Below are positions 16,422 to 27,220 of a stretch of DNA of 64,000 nt, one piece after another. A model generated the notes under the pieces. The model was given only the letters and a program-made list of their open reading frames with translations, searched no databases and had not been told where the DNA came from. Every line of letters begins with the position of its first letter. The stretch's first letter is position 1. Where the stretch lies: assembly GCA_017470145.1 (NCBI GenBank), contig JAFUFB010000003.1, positions 186,001 through 250,000 of the forward strand, written 5' to 3'. Source of the stretch: Clostridia bacterium. GTDB taxonomy: Bacteria > Bacillota > Clostridia > Christensenellales > Aristaeellaceae. Position numbers and translations under genes: made by a program.

Positions 16422-17021
16422 CTATACTTCACTGCGCCGCCACTGTTTTGCCGGCTTACGCTTTCCGCATTCGTCACAAGTATAGGGCCAACCGATTTTC
16501 CACTCGAAGTATTTTTCTCTTGTGATGACATTCTCTTTCAGTTCCTGTTGATGATAAAGCCATTCCCGCATGAAGCCGTTCAGCAATGGATTGTCGATCC
16601 ACAAACCACATGGAGCGTGCGCAGGCCAATTGTCGCCATCACGATAATAAACATTGCTGTCCGTTTGGCTTTCGGTATCATCACTATGATGCGCTTCCTG
16701 ACTCAGGCCATGGCGCGCTTTCTGCTTCAGCCGATGCATCTCAAAAGCATGGAACATCCCCGGATGCTCTTCCTCCAACCAGAAGAGAAGCATCATCAGC
16801 TCTTCTACGCTTTGCCCGGTTACGTCCATCAGCGCCAGCGGATTGCAGTCCAATACCTCCGCCATCGTATTCAGCAATTTCGGAGAAGGCACACGATAGC
16901 CGGACTCATATTGCGCGACACGCGGCGCGGCGTTTTCGCCCAGGCCGATCATCACGGCAAAATCCGGCTGATTGTATCCGCGAAATTTGCGGATGCGCTT
17001 GAGCTTCTCTCCCGTTTTCAT
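16422..17021 (-). CDS. XRE-family transcriptional regulator
   Basis: A 199-residue protein. Residues 1-65 are a helix-turn-helix domain of the XRE type (LKRIRKFRGYNQPDFAVMIG, ESGYRVPSPKLLNTMAEVL). The middle is helical and polar. The C-terminus carries a CxxC pair (YTCDECGKRKP) that may bind metal. It is transcribed away from the recombinase operon and is separated from it by two copies of a 14-bp operator-like repeat and two facing promoters. It therefore probably represses the recombinase genes and itself. ATG at 17021 is used; the ribosome site (GAAAGGAAACACATCGG) is spaced slightly far. Confidence 0.85.
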   Translation of the reverse strand: MKTGEKLKRIRKFRGYNQPDFAVMIGLGENAAPRVAQYESGYRVPSPKLLNTMAEVLDCNPLALMDVTGQSVEELMMLLFWLEEEHPGMFHAFEMHRLKQKARHGLSQEAHHSDDTESQTDSNVYYRDGDNWPAHAPCGLWIDNPLLNGFMREWLYHQQELKENVITREKYFEWKIGWPYTCDECGKRKPAKQWRRSEV

Positions 17022-17097
17022 CCGATGTGTTTCCTTTCAGGTTTGCTGAATCAGCGTGTCAGCGTTTTTCCGACATGCCGTATCATCCTTCTTCTGC

Positions 17098-17126
17098 ATT
17101 ATACAGGGAAGCGTTCTATTCGTCAA
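17098..17126 (-). promoter_or_regulatory. Promoter of the XRE regulator gene
   Basis: Minus strand TTGACG (17126-17121), a 17-bp spacer, TATAAT (17103-17098). Transcription would start about 70 bp before the XRE start codon. The operator-like repeat at 17138-17151 lies just upstream. Confidence 0.8.
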
Positions 17127-17137
17127 GAAAAATTTAT

Positions 17138-17207
17138 CAAATATGCGAAACAGCTATTGACAAGGTTCTTTTCATGTGATAATATAAGTTTAGCAAATAT
17201 GCGAAAC
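17138..17207. promoter_or_regulatory. Recombinase-operon promoter flanked by two operator-like repeats
   Basis: CAAATATGCGAAAC occurs exactly at 17138-17151 and 17194-17207, 56 bp apart. Between them on the plus strand lie TTGACA (17157-17162), a 17-bp spacer and TAATAT (17180-17185), a near-ideal promoter. The flanking repeats are natural binding sites for the divergent XRE protein, which could loop and shut the promoter. Confidence 0.8.
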
Positions 17208-17235
17208 TACTTTGAAGGAGGTTTTCCCCAGTTCC

Positions 17236-19256
<2,021 letters not shown>

Positions 19257-19295
19257 CCATCACGGCTGCGCGGTATCCCCAAGGATTAGTTCCTT

Positions 19296-19763
19296 ATGAA
19301 ACTTAACCCTCCCCTTACCGTGGCGTCCTTTGCGGAAGAGGCAAACAATGGTTTCTTTGATGGGCTGTGCTTTTGCCGAATTGTGAAGGGATATGTGATT
19401 CAGGGCGGATCGCCGGATAATGATATCATGACGGACAGCAATTTCCATTTGAAGGGCGAGTTTGCGGAAAATGGGGTGGATACCGGGCTGGACCATCGGC
19501 GTGGGGCCATCTCCATGGCGCGGGATGATGATTTCGATACTGCGGGAACGCAATTCTTCATTTGCCATCAGGATGCGCACAAGTTGGATGGGAGATACGC
19601 ATCCTTTGGGTATATGACCCGGGGCTTCGAGGTGTTGGATCAGCTGGCGGAGCTGCCAACCTCCGGTACGGATACCTGGAACAAGCCGCTGGAAATGCCT
19701 GTGATCGAAAGCATCCGGGTAAGCTCGGATCATCCATTGCCGCCGGTGAAGAGACTGCCTTGA
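19296..19763 (+). pseudogene. 5'-truncated cyclophilin-type peptidyl-prolyl isomerase
   Basis: The readable 155 residues match the core and end of a cyclophilin: NGFFDGLCFCRIVKGYVIQG, FAENGVDTGLDHRRGAISMA, AGTQFFICHQD and GRYASFGYMTRGFEVLD. The first beta-strands (roughly 20-25 residues before the LTVASF segment) are absent; a stop codon (TAG) lies a few codons upstream of the ATG. It starts within 40 bp of the recombinase stop, so an element inserted in, or recombined into, this gene and removed its start. A short protein could still be made from ATG at 19296 but lacks a clear ribosome site. The active-site arginine (in CRIV in place of the usual FHR context) is present, but FH is FC here. 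Confidence 0.8.
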
Positions 19764-19802
19764 TCTATGGCGAATAAATAATGCAAAAAAATAAAAATGC
19801 GA

Positions 19803-20466
19803 TTAAATCACTTCCCAGTAACCGCTTCTGGGAGAACCATGGCGAATCAGCAAACCTTCTGCTTGCAGCTCTGAAAGGATACGCTGCGTTTGCCGCGTGG
19901 ACAGCGCTATGAGTTCACCTATCTCGCGCGCTGATGATTTTGGACGTTTTTTCAAAATCATCAGCACAGACTGAGCGATTCTGTCTTGATGTTCTACGAC
20001 ATCATTTACGCCATTATCTACGCCATTATCTATGTCATTATCTACGTCATGATGTCGCTGATCTTCATTTATCTCCATGAGCGTATCCCGGAGCATTCGC
20101 AGCATAAACGCCGCAAAATCCGTTGCTTCGCCGTTATGCTGACCAATATTTAGTGTGTGATAATACTCCTCCTGATGTTCGTGAACCAGGCTTTCCACAG
20201 GCAACCAGCTCAGGATCGGCCTCCACTGCTGCAAAATCAGAGAATGCCACAAACGTCCTGTGCGCCCGTTTCCATCAGAGAATGGATGAATATACTCAAA
20301 CTCGAAGTGGAACACACAGCCTTTGATAAGCGGATGCACCGTGGTGGATTGAAGCCAGGCAAACAGTTGGCGCATGACCTCCGGCACATACGCCGCCGGT
20401 GTGCCCGCATGTATCAGCTGATCGCCATTGAAAACACCGACATTGCCACTGCGGAAGCAGCCTGCA
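19803..20466 (-). pseudogene. 5'-truncated Fic-domain protein (AMP-transferase fold)
   Basis: The frame reads in the minus direction from about 20466 with AGCFRSGNVGVFNGDQ, LIHAGTP, PEVMRQLFAWLQ and the catalytic motif HPFSDGNGRTGR, then a C-terminal winged-helix region (SAREIGELIALSTRQTQRIL). The stop is at 19803. Usual Fic proteins of this class have about 100-150 more N-terminal residues, including the regulatory helix; here the frame meets a TAG near 20530 with no start. An internal ATG at 20387 could give a 194-residue fragment keeping the HPF motif. The middle holds a repetitive DNDIDNGVDNGVNDVV segment from imperfect codon repeats. The break coincides with the toxin ORF on the opposite strand. 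Confidence 0.8.
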
Positions 20467-20555
20467 TGAGTGCTTATGAGATCATTATGGTGACTCTGAC
20501 GGCAATCGACGTGATCGTCTCCCTAGTGTTAGCAATAACCCGGGGCAAGAAATAA
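20466..20555 (+). CDS. Holin-like type I toxin peptide
   Basis: A 29-residue peptide, MSAYEIIMVTLTAIDVIVSL followed by VLAITRGKK: one membrane helix with a short polar start and a basic end. This is the shape of the TxpA/Hol_Tox-like type I toxins of Bacillota. No good ribosome site precedes ATG at 20466 and the upstream sequence is the antisense of the broken Fic gene, so its own promoter and leader seem lost. A strong promoter on the opposite strand at 20651-20678 produces an RNA that overlaps its 3' end, as in type I systems. Confidence 0.65.
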   Translation: MSAYEIIMVTLTAIDVIVSLVLAITRGKK

Positions 20556-20644
20556 AAAAGTCCCACCGCATATTCGCTGTATGCGGTGGGCAATTGGCAT
20601 TTCCGCCAAGTAGGCGTGAGGTTCCGAGACCCATCATCTCCTCG
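20553..20644 (-). ncRNA. Antisense RNA antitoxin of the type I module
   Basis: A consensus promoter (TTGACA 20678-20673, 16-bp spacer, TATAAT 20656-20651) predicts a start near 20644. A perfect 11-bp hairpin, CCCACCGCATA with TATGCGGTGGG (20590-20562), followed by ACTTTTTT (20560-20554), predicts an end near 20553. The resulting RNA of about 92 nt reaches the stop codon of the holin-like toxin gene and is complementary to its 3' untranslated region. This is the usual geometry of TxpA/RatA-like systems. Confidence 0.75.
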
Positions 20645-20650
20645 CCTTTT

Positions 20651-20678
20651 ATTATATCCACCGCGAAGGGGATGTCAA
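20651..20678 (-). promoter_or_regulatory. Promoter of the antisense RNA
   Basis: TTGACA and TATAAT are both exact consensus hexamers with a 16-bp spacer, stronger than nearly all other promoters in the window. A strong antitoxin promoter is expected. Confidence 0.85.
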
Positions 20679-20761
20679 CCCCCAAAATGACCGCTGAGTA
20701 TCTCTGAGTACTTCTCTCATTTCTTTTTCCCCTTCTCATACATCCTCGTATACCTTCATAC

Positions 20762-20948
20762 ACGAAAGCAAGACCAAGCGACCTATGAAGGCAAGCTGAG
20801 AGCTTCGACAGAACTGGACAACCTACTTGACGCGGGCACTTTCATTGGGCATCAGGATGACGGTGCGGACGGGCATGTTCATAAAGACGTCACCGGTGGT
20901 TATGACTATTACCGAAAACATCCTTTCCAACGTTGTTTGACAGTGTGA
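20762..20948 (+). pseudogene. Orphan C-terminal coding fragment
   Basis: One plus-strand frame reads TYEGKLRASTELDNLLDAG, then TFIGHQDDGADGHVHKDVTG and GYDYYRKHPF to a TGA at 20946-20948. The composition is protein-like, but no start codon or ribosome site precedes it and it begins in non-coding sequence. It looks like the last 50-60 residues of a protein left by a deletion. Family not recognised. The promoter of the next gene overlaps its end. Besides this and the antisense RNA, I see nothing in 20556-21007. Confidence 0.5.
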
Positions 20949-20965
20949 AGAGAAGTGATTATACT
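20937..20965 (+). promoter_or_regulatory. Promoter of the phosphodiesterase gene
   Basis: TTGACA (20937-20942), 17-bp spacer, TATACT (20960-20965). It marks the start of the compact GC-rich region that continues to the right edge. Confidence 0.8.
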
Positions 20966-21007
20966 GCAGTGGTTGAAAATACGCAGCGTAGGAAACGGAG
21001 AAAAACG

Positions 21008-21550
21008 ATGAAAGTAATGATTGCCTCGGATATTCATGGGTCCGCTTATTATTGCCGGCAGATGCTGGCGGCCTGGGATCGGGAAGGGGCGGAGCGGCTG
21101 ATTCTATTGGGGGATATACTTTACCATGGGCCCCGGAACGACCTGCCCCGGGAGTACGCCCCCAAGGAGGTCATCGGGATGCTGAACGCGCGGAAGGATC
21201 AGATCCTGTGCGTGCGGGGAAATTGCGACACCGAGGTGGACCAGATGGTGCTGCAGTTCCCCATCCTGGCGGATTATGCCTGGCTGGTGCTGGACGGGAT
21301 TTCCATCTTCGCCACCCATGGCCATGTGTACAACACCGCCCACCTGCCGCCGCTGGGGCCCAGGGATATCCTGCTGCATGGGCACACCCATGTGCCGGCC
21401 TGGGAGGTGGGAGAGAATTATACCTACCTGAATCCGGGCTCCGTTTCCATCCCCAAGGAAAATTCCGCCCATAGCTACCTGACCCTGGAGCAGGGCCTTT
21501 TCCAGTGGAAAAACCTGGAGGGGGAAGTGTATCACGAATTTCGGCCATAA
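21008..21550 (+). CDS. yfcE: YfcE/MJ0936-type metallophosphodiesterase
   Basis: A 180-residue calcineurin-like phosphoesterase. The metal-binding motifs are in order: SDIHGS (residues 6-11), LLGDILYHGP, RGNCDTEVD, THGH and LLHGHTHVP. ATG at 21008 follows CGGAGAAAAACG. It likely hydrolyses phosphodiesters with Mn; the natural substrate of this family is not known. It stands alone behind its own promoter. A weak hairpin with T-tract at 21700-21733 may end the transcript. Confidence 0.93.
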   Translation: MKVMIASDIHGSAYYCRQMLAAWDREGAERLILLGDILYHGPRNDLPREYAPKEVIGMLNARKDQILCVRGNCDTEVDQMVLQFPILADYAWLVLDGISIFATHGHVYNTAHLPPLGPRDILLHGHTHVPAWEVGENYTYLNPGSVSIPKENSAHSYLTLEQGLFQWKNLEGEVYHEFRP

Positions 21551-21699
21551 GACGGAATTTTGCTGACATAGAAGGGGCGGAGCAGGGGAGCGGATCAGCA
21601 GCGAAGAGAAGGCAGACGCCCCATGGAAGCTTTCCCAGAAAGAAAACAACCCGCTCAATCCTTCGGACCAAGGAGTTGGAAAAGAACACGGGAAGAACA

Positions 21700-21733
21700 G
21701 GAAACCTCTTGATTTTGGAGGCTTCCTTTTTCA
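21700..21733 (+). terminator. Possible terminator after the phosphodiesterase gene
   Basis: GGAAACCTC and GAGGCTTCC pair with one A-C mismatch and are followed by TTTTTC. It is 150 bp past the stop codon. The remaining part of 21551-21797 holds no gene I can support. Confidence 0.5.
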
Positions 21734-21785
21734 TAATATTCCCCGAAACAGGCGGGCAATCCGGCCCGACTGAGGAAGGATGTAA

Positions 21786-23135
<1,350 letters not shown>

Positions 23136-23166
23136 TCAGCGGATATTTTCCATTCGATTCCTTTGT

Positions 23167-23190
23167 CCTCCCCTTCGGGGGAGGATTTTT
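23167..23190 (+). terminator. Rho-independent terminator of gdhA
   Basis: CCTCCCC-TTCG-GGGGAGG followed by ATTTTT. The TTCG tetraloop makes it very stable. Confidence 0.92.
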
Positions 23191-23287
23191 CATGCCCGGG
23201 GAGGGAAAAACAAATTGAAAGCGGAGGCCTTTCATGGTATCCTTACCGGGAAAGGCGAGGGAGCCTTTCCAGAAGGGAAGCGGAAAA

Positions 23288-24667
23288 ATGGCGAAAGCGA
23301 GATCGGTCTATGCCTGCACGGCCTGCGGATATGAGACGCTCCGATGGGTGGGGCGATGCCCCAGCTGCGGGGCCTGGAATACTTTAGAGGAAAGCGTCGC
23401 CGCCGTGGCGGAGAAGGCCGCCCCGGGCAAGCTGGCGGCGAATCAACGGCCCGGCACCGGGGCCAGCCCCTTGCTGCTGAAGGACATCCCGGAGGACGCG
23501 ACCCTGCGGACGCCCACGGGCATCAGCGAGCTGGATCGGGTGTTGGGAGGCGGCATTGTGGAGGGGGGCCTGATGCTGATCGGTGGCGACCCGGGCATCG
23601 GCAAGAGCACCCTGCTGCTGCAGGTTTGCGCCAATCTGGCGGGGGAAGGGAAGCGAATTCTCTACATCTCCGGGGAAGAAAGCGCCCGGCAGATCAAGCT
23701 GCGGGCCCGGCGGCTGGAAATCGCCTCCGATGGGCTGTATGTGCTGGCGGAGAACGCCTTGGACGCGGTGGAAACCCAGCTGCGGAAGCTGCAGCCGGAC
23801 GTGGCGGTGGTGGACTCCATCCAGACCATGTATCGCCCGGAAATGGCCTCCGCCCCGGGGTCTGTGTCCCAGATTCGGGAAAGCACCAGCCTTTTGATGC
23901 GTATCTGCAAGGAGACGGGGACGGCCATGTTCGTGGTGGGCCATGTCACCAAGGACGGCGCCATTGCAGGCCCCCGGATGCTGGAACACATGGTGGATGT
24001 GGTGCTGTATTTCGAAGGGGACCGGCAGCAGGATTATCGGCTGCTGCGGGCGGTGAAGAACCGCTTCGGTTCCGTGAACGAGCTGGGGGTTTTCCGCATG
24101 ACGGGAAAGGGAATGCAGGTGGTACCCAACCCCAGCGAGGAGCTGCTGAGCCACCGGGCTCAGGGGGCCAGCGGCAGCACCGTGTTCTGCGGCTTGGAGG
24201 GCAGCCGGCCGCTGCTGTGCGACGTGCAGGCCCTGACCAGCCAAAGCTATTTGAATTCTCCCCGGCGGACGGTGAACGGCGCGGACGCCGGGCGCATTGC
24301 CATGCTGCTGGCGGTGCTGGAGAAGCGGGCCGGGCAGCGGACCTATAACCAGGATGTATATATCAATGTGGCCGGGGGGCTGGAGCTCAGCGAACCGGCG
24401 GCGGATCTGGCCCTGTGCGCGGCGGTGGCCTCCAGCCTGAAGGATCAGGCCGTGGGGGCGGAGGTGGCTGTCATGGGGGAGGTAGGCCTGGCGGGGGAGA
24501 TTCGGACGGTGCCCCAATGTGAGCGCCGGGTGGCGGAATGCGCGAGGCTGGGGTTCACCACCCTGATCGTCCCCCGGGAGAACGCCCGCCGCATTCCGAA
24601 TCCCCCGGAAGGGGTCAAAATCATTGGCGTGGATACCATTCTCCAGGCCCTGAGCGTGTTGTTCTAA
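23288..24667 (+). CDS. radA: DNA repair protein RadA
   Basis: A 459-residue RadA (Sms). The N-terminal zinc finger is CTACGYETLRWVGRCPSCG (residues about 10-30). The RecA-like ATPase has Walker A GGDPGIGKSTLL, and the RadA-specific KNRFGS motif is at about 257. The C-terminal half is the Lon-protease-like domain (INVAGGLELSEPAADLA). RadA acts in branch migration during recombination. I chose ATG at 23288 (MAKARSVYAC) because RadA proteins start here; an in-frame ATG at 23234 would add 18 unmatched residues. A terminator-like hairpin lies at 24736-24767. Confidence 0.96.
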   Translation: MAKARSVYACTACGYETLRWVGRCPSCGAWNTLEESVAAVAEKAAPGKLAANQRPGTGASPLLLKDIPEDATLRTPTGISELDRVLGGGIVEGGLMLIGGDPGIGKSTLLLQVCANLAGEGKRILYISGEESARQIKLRARRLEIASDGLYVLAENALDAVETQLRKLQPDVAVVDSIQTMYRPEMASAPGSVSQIRESTSLLMRICKETGTAMFVVGHVTKDGAIAGPRMLEHMVDVVLYFEGDRQQDYRLLRAVKNRFGSVNELGVFRMTGKGMQVVPNPSEELLSHRAQGASGSTVFCGLEGSRPLLCDVQALTSQSYLNSPRRTVNGADAGRIAMLLAVLEKRAGQRTYNQDVYINVAGGLELSEPAADLALCAAVASSLKDQAVGAEVAVMGEVGLAGEIRTVPQCERRVAECARLGFTTLIVPRENARRIPNPPEGVKIIGVDTILQALSVLF

Positions 24668-24735
24668 ATTCATCAAGGGAAAGCGAAGAAACACGAAGAT
24701 ACATCCATCTTGAATGGATATGATCCTACCGCTGG

Positions 24736-24767
24736 GAGGACTGCTGGAAAGGGCAGCCCTCTTTTTC
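24736..24767 (+). terminator. Terminator after radA
   Basis: GAGGACTGC and GCAGCCCTC pair (one mismatch) around TGGAAAGG and are followed by TTTTTC. Confidence 0.75.
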
Positions 24768-24826
24768 ACATCGAAAATGTATCTATAATGGTAAACAAAC
24801 CGACAAATCGATCGAAATTACATTAA

Positions 24827-24857
24827 ATTTAGTAAATTAAGCAACGATTTACTAAAT
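24827..24857. promoter_or_regulatory. Tandem LacI-family operators before the sugar isomerase operon
   Basis: ATTTAGTAAAT (24827-24837) and ATTTACTAAAT (24847-24857) are perfect 11-bp palindromes whose centres are 20 bp apart. The exact ATTTACTAAAT also lies in the promoter of the LacI-family gene at 51427-51437, with a degenerate copy 20 bp away there too. These should be sites for that regulator. The region is very AT-rich compared with its surroundings. A clear -35/-10 pair could not be picked. Confidence 0.75.
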
Positions 24858-24915
24858 TATTTATAGAAATTTAGCTATCGGGATGCTAAAATACCCTCAA
24901 AAGGAGGGTTATCCC

Positions 24916-26340
24916 ATGAGAGCGAAGATTAAACTCGGTTTTGCCCCCACTCGGCGGGCTATCTTCAGCGCCCCGGCGGCGGTGGAGTATCGCAAGCTGA
25001 CCGCGGATCGCCTGCGGGAGCTGGACATCGACTTTGTGGATATCGACGACATCAACGAGGAAGGCCTGCTGTACGACGACGCGGGCATGTACGCTATCGC
25101 GGAGAAATTCCGCCGGGAGAAGGTGGATGGCCTCTTCCTGCCCCATGCCAACTTCGGTACGGAATACGAATGCGCCCGCCTGGCCAAGGAGCTGAACGTG
25201 CCCGTGCTGCTGTGGGGCCCCCGGGATGAGCGGCCCGACGCCAACGGCATGCGGCTGCGGGACAGCCAGTGCGGCCTGTTTGCCACGGGCAAGGTGCTGC
25301 GCCGGTTCCGGATTCCCTTCACTTATATGAACAACTGCAACCTGACGGATCCGGAATTCGAACGGGGGATTCGGGATTTCCTGGCGGTGTGCAATGTGGT
25401 CAAGGTGTTCCGGCATACCCGGGTGCTGCAGATCGGTCCCCGGCCCTTCGACTTCTGGTCCACCATGTGCAACGAGGGTGAGCTGCTGGAGAAGTTCAAC
25501 ATCCAGCTGGCTCCCATTCCGCTGCCGGAGCTCTACGCCGAAATGAAAAAATGGCGGGCGGAGAAAAATGAGGTGGACAAGGTGGTGGCCTACTGTGAGG
25601 AAAACATGACCTGCAGCATCGTGCCAGAGCAGCTGCGGAGCGTGGCGGAGCTGAAAGTGGCCATGAAGAGCCTGGCGGAGAAATATGGCTGCAACGCCAT
25701 TGCCATCCAATGCTGGAACGCCCTGCAGGACGAGATTCACATCATGCCCTGCGCGGCTAATGCCCTGCTGAACGAAGAGGGCATCCCCGTGGTTTGCGAG
25801 ACGGATATCCATGGGGCTATTTCCCAGCTGATCGCGGAGGCGGCGTCCATGAACGAGCGGCGGGTGATGTTCTCCGACTGGACAGTGCGGCACCCGGACA
25901 ACGATAATGGCGAGCTGCTGCAGCACTGCGGCCCCTGGCCCATCTCCGTGGCCAAGGAAAAGCCCACCATCTGCGTCCCTGTGGCCTTCAAGCAGAACGG
26001 CGCGGTGTCCGCCGAGGCGAAGCACGGGCCCATGAGCCTGGTGCGGTTCGATGGGGATGAAGGGGAATATTCCATCCTGCTGGGTCATGCCCGGGGCATT
26101 GATGGCCCCTGGACGAAAGGGACCTATGTCTGGGTAGAGGTGAACAACCTGAAGCGGCTGGAGGCCAAGGTGGTGGAGGGACCCTACATCCATCACGTGG
26201 CTGCCATCCATGGGGATGTGGTGCCGATTGTTTACGAAGCCTGCAAGTATATCGGCGTCAAGCCGGATCTGTACGACCCCATCGAGGAGAAGGTGAAGGC
26301 CTATCTCCACGGGGAAGACGTGGTCTTTGACGAAGTATAA
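24916..26340 (+). CDS. L-fucose isomerase-family ketol isomerase
   Basis: A 474-residue protein of the FucI/AraA fold. It has an N-terminal substrate domain with a fucose/arabinose-isomerase-like start (KLGFAPTRRAIFSAPAAVEY) and a C-terminal metal site with CETDIHGAISQLIAEAAS and HHVAAIHGDV. Such enzymes interconvert an aldose and a ketose with Mn. AAGGAGGG stands before ATG at 24916. It is first in an operon with a split transketolase and an FGGY kinase; no aldolase is present, so the classical fucose route is unlikely. Isomerising apiose, arabinose or a related sugar is possible; the sequence alone does not decide. Confidence 0.85.
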   Translation: MRAKIKLGFAPTRRAIFSAPAAVEYRKLTADRLRELDIDFVDIDDINEEGLLYDDAGMYAIAEKFRREKVDGLFLPHANFGTEYECARLAKELNVPVLLWGPRDERPDANGMRLRDSQCGLFATGKVLRRFRIPFTYMNNCNLTDPEFERGIRDFLAVCNVVKVFRHTRVLQIGPRPFDFWSTMCNEGELLEKFNIQLAPIPLPELYAEMKKWRAEKNEVDKVVAYCEENMTCSIVPEQLRSVAELKVAMKSLAEKYGCNAIAIQCWNALQDEIHIMPCAANALLNEEGIPVVCETDIHGAISQLIAEAASMNERRVMFSDWTVRHPDNDNGELLQHCGPWPISVAKEKPTICVPVAFKQNGAVSAEAKHGPMSLVRFDGDEGEYSILLGHARGIDGPWTKGTYVWVEVNNLKRLEAKVVEGPYIHHVAAIHGDVVPIVYEACKYIGVKPDLYDPIEEKVKAYLHGEDVVFDEV

Positions 26341-26362
26341 CCGGGACGAAAAGAGGTTCAGA

Positions 26363-27220
26363 ATGAATGCATTAGCGTTGAAAGCCTATGATCTTCGCCA
26401 GGATGTGCTGGATATTATCGTCGCCGGCGGCGGAGGCCATATTGGCGGGGACATGAGCAGCATGGAAATTATGCTGACCCTGTATCATCGGATGAACGTG
26501 GATCCCCAGCAGCCCAAGGATCCGAACCGGGATCGGTTTGTGCTGTCCAAGGGGCATTGCGTGGAAACCCTGTACGCCGTGCTGGCGGATAAGGGCTTCC
26601 TGGATATTGAAGAAGTAAAGGCCCAGTTTTCCCGCTTCGGCTCGGAATACATCGGCCATCCCCACAACACCCTGCCGGGGATCGAGATGAATTCCGGCTC
26701 CCTGGGCCATGGGCTCTCCGTCTGCGTTGGCATGGCCCTGGCAGGACGGATGGATCAGCGGCCCTATCGGGTGTATACCCTGATGGGAGATGGGGAGCTG
26801 GCGGAGGGCTCCATCTGGGAGGCCCTGATGGCCGCCGGGCATTACGGATTGGACAACCTATGCGCGGTGATCGACCGGAACCATCTGCAGATCTCCGGCA
26901 ACACGGAGGAAGTTATGGGTCACCATGACCTTCATGCCCGGTTCGCGGCCTTCGACTGGCACGTGATCGACGTGGCGGATGGAAACGATGTGGATCAGCT
27001 GGAAGCGGCCTTCCAGGAGGCAGAGCGCACCAAGGGCAAGCCCACCATCCTCATCGCCAACACCGTGAAGGGAAAGGGCTCCCCCCTGATGGAGAACAAG
27101 GCCTCCTGGCACCATCATCTGCCCAACCAGGCGGAGTATGAACAGATTTCCCGGGACCTGAAGGCGCGGAAGGCGGAGCTGGCGGAAGCGCTGGCGAAAG
27201 GAGGAGCGGCTCATGAATAA
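26363..27220 (+). CDS. Transketolase N-terminal subunit (TPP-binding half)
   Basis: A 285-residue protein equal to the first half of transketolase. It has GGGGHIGGDMSSMEI, SKGHCVETLYAVLA, GHPHNTLPGIEMNSGSLGHG and the thiamine-diphosphate motif GDGELAEGSIWEALMAAGHY continuing to IDRNHLQ. It works only with the C-terminal subunit encoded next, whose start codon overlaps its end by eight bases. I chose ATG at 26363 (AAGAGG upstream); an ATG at 26327 overlaps the isomerase gene. In sugar operons this pair usually acts on a ketose phosphate made by the neighbouring kinase. Confidence 0.95.
   Translation: MNALALKAYDLRQDVLDIIVAGGGGHIGGDMSSMEIMLTLYHRMNVDPQQPKDPNRDRFVLSKGHCVETLYAVLADKGFLDIEEVKAQFSRFGSEYIGHPHNTLPGIEMNSGSLGHGLSVCVGMALAGRMDQRPYRVYTLMGDGELAEGSIWEALMAAGHYGLDNLCAVIDRNHLQISGNTEEVMGHHDLHARFAAFDWHVIDVADGNDVDQLEAAFQEAERTKGKPTILIANTVKGKGSPLMENKASWHHHLPNQAEYEQISRDLKARKAELAEALAKGGAAHE

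Noticed and set aside
20157-20555. A 132-codon plus-strand frame that includes the holin-like toxin
   Set aside because: Its first part is the antisense of the Fic gene, where the HPFSDGNGRTGR motif is plainly coded on the other strand. Only the last 29 codons look like a real product.
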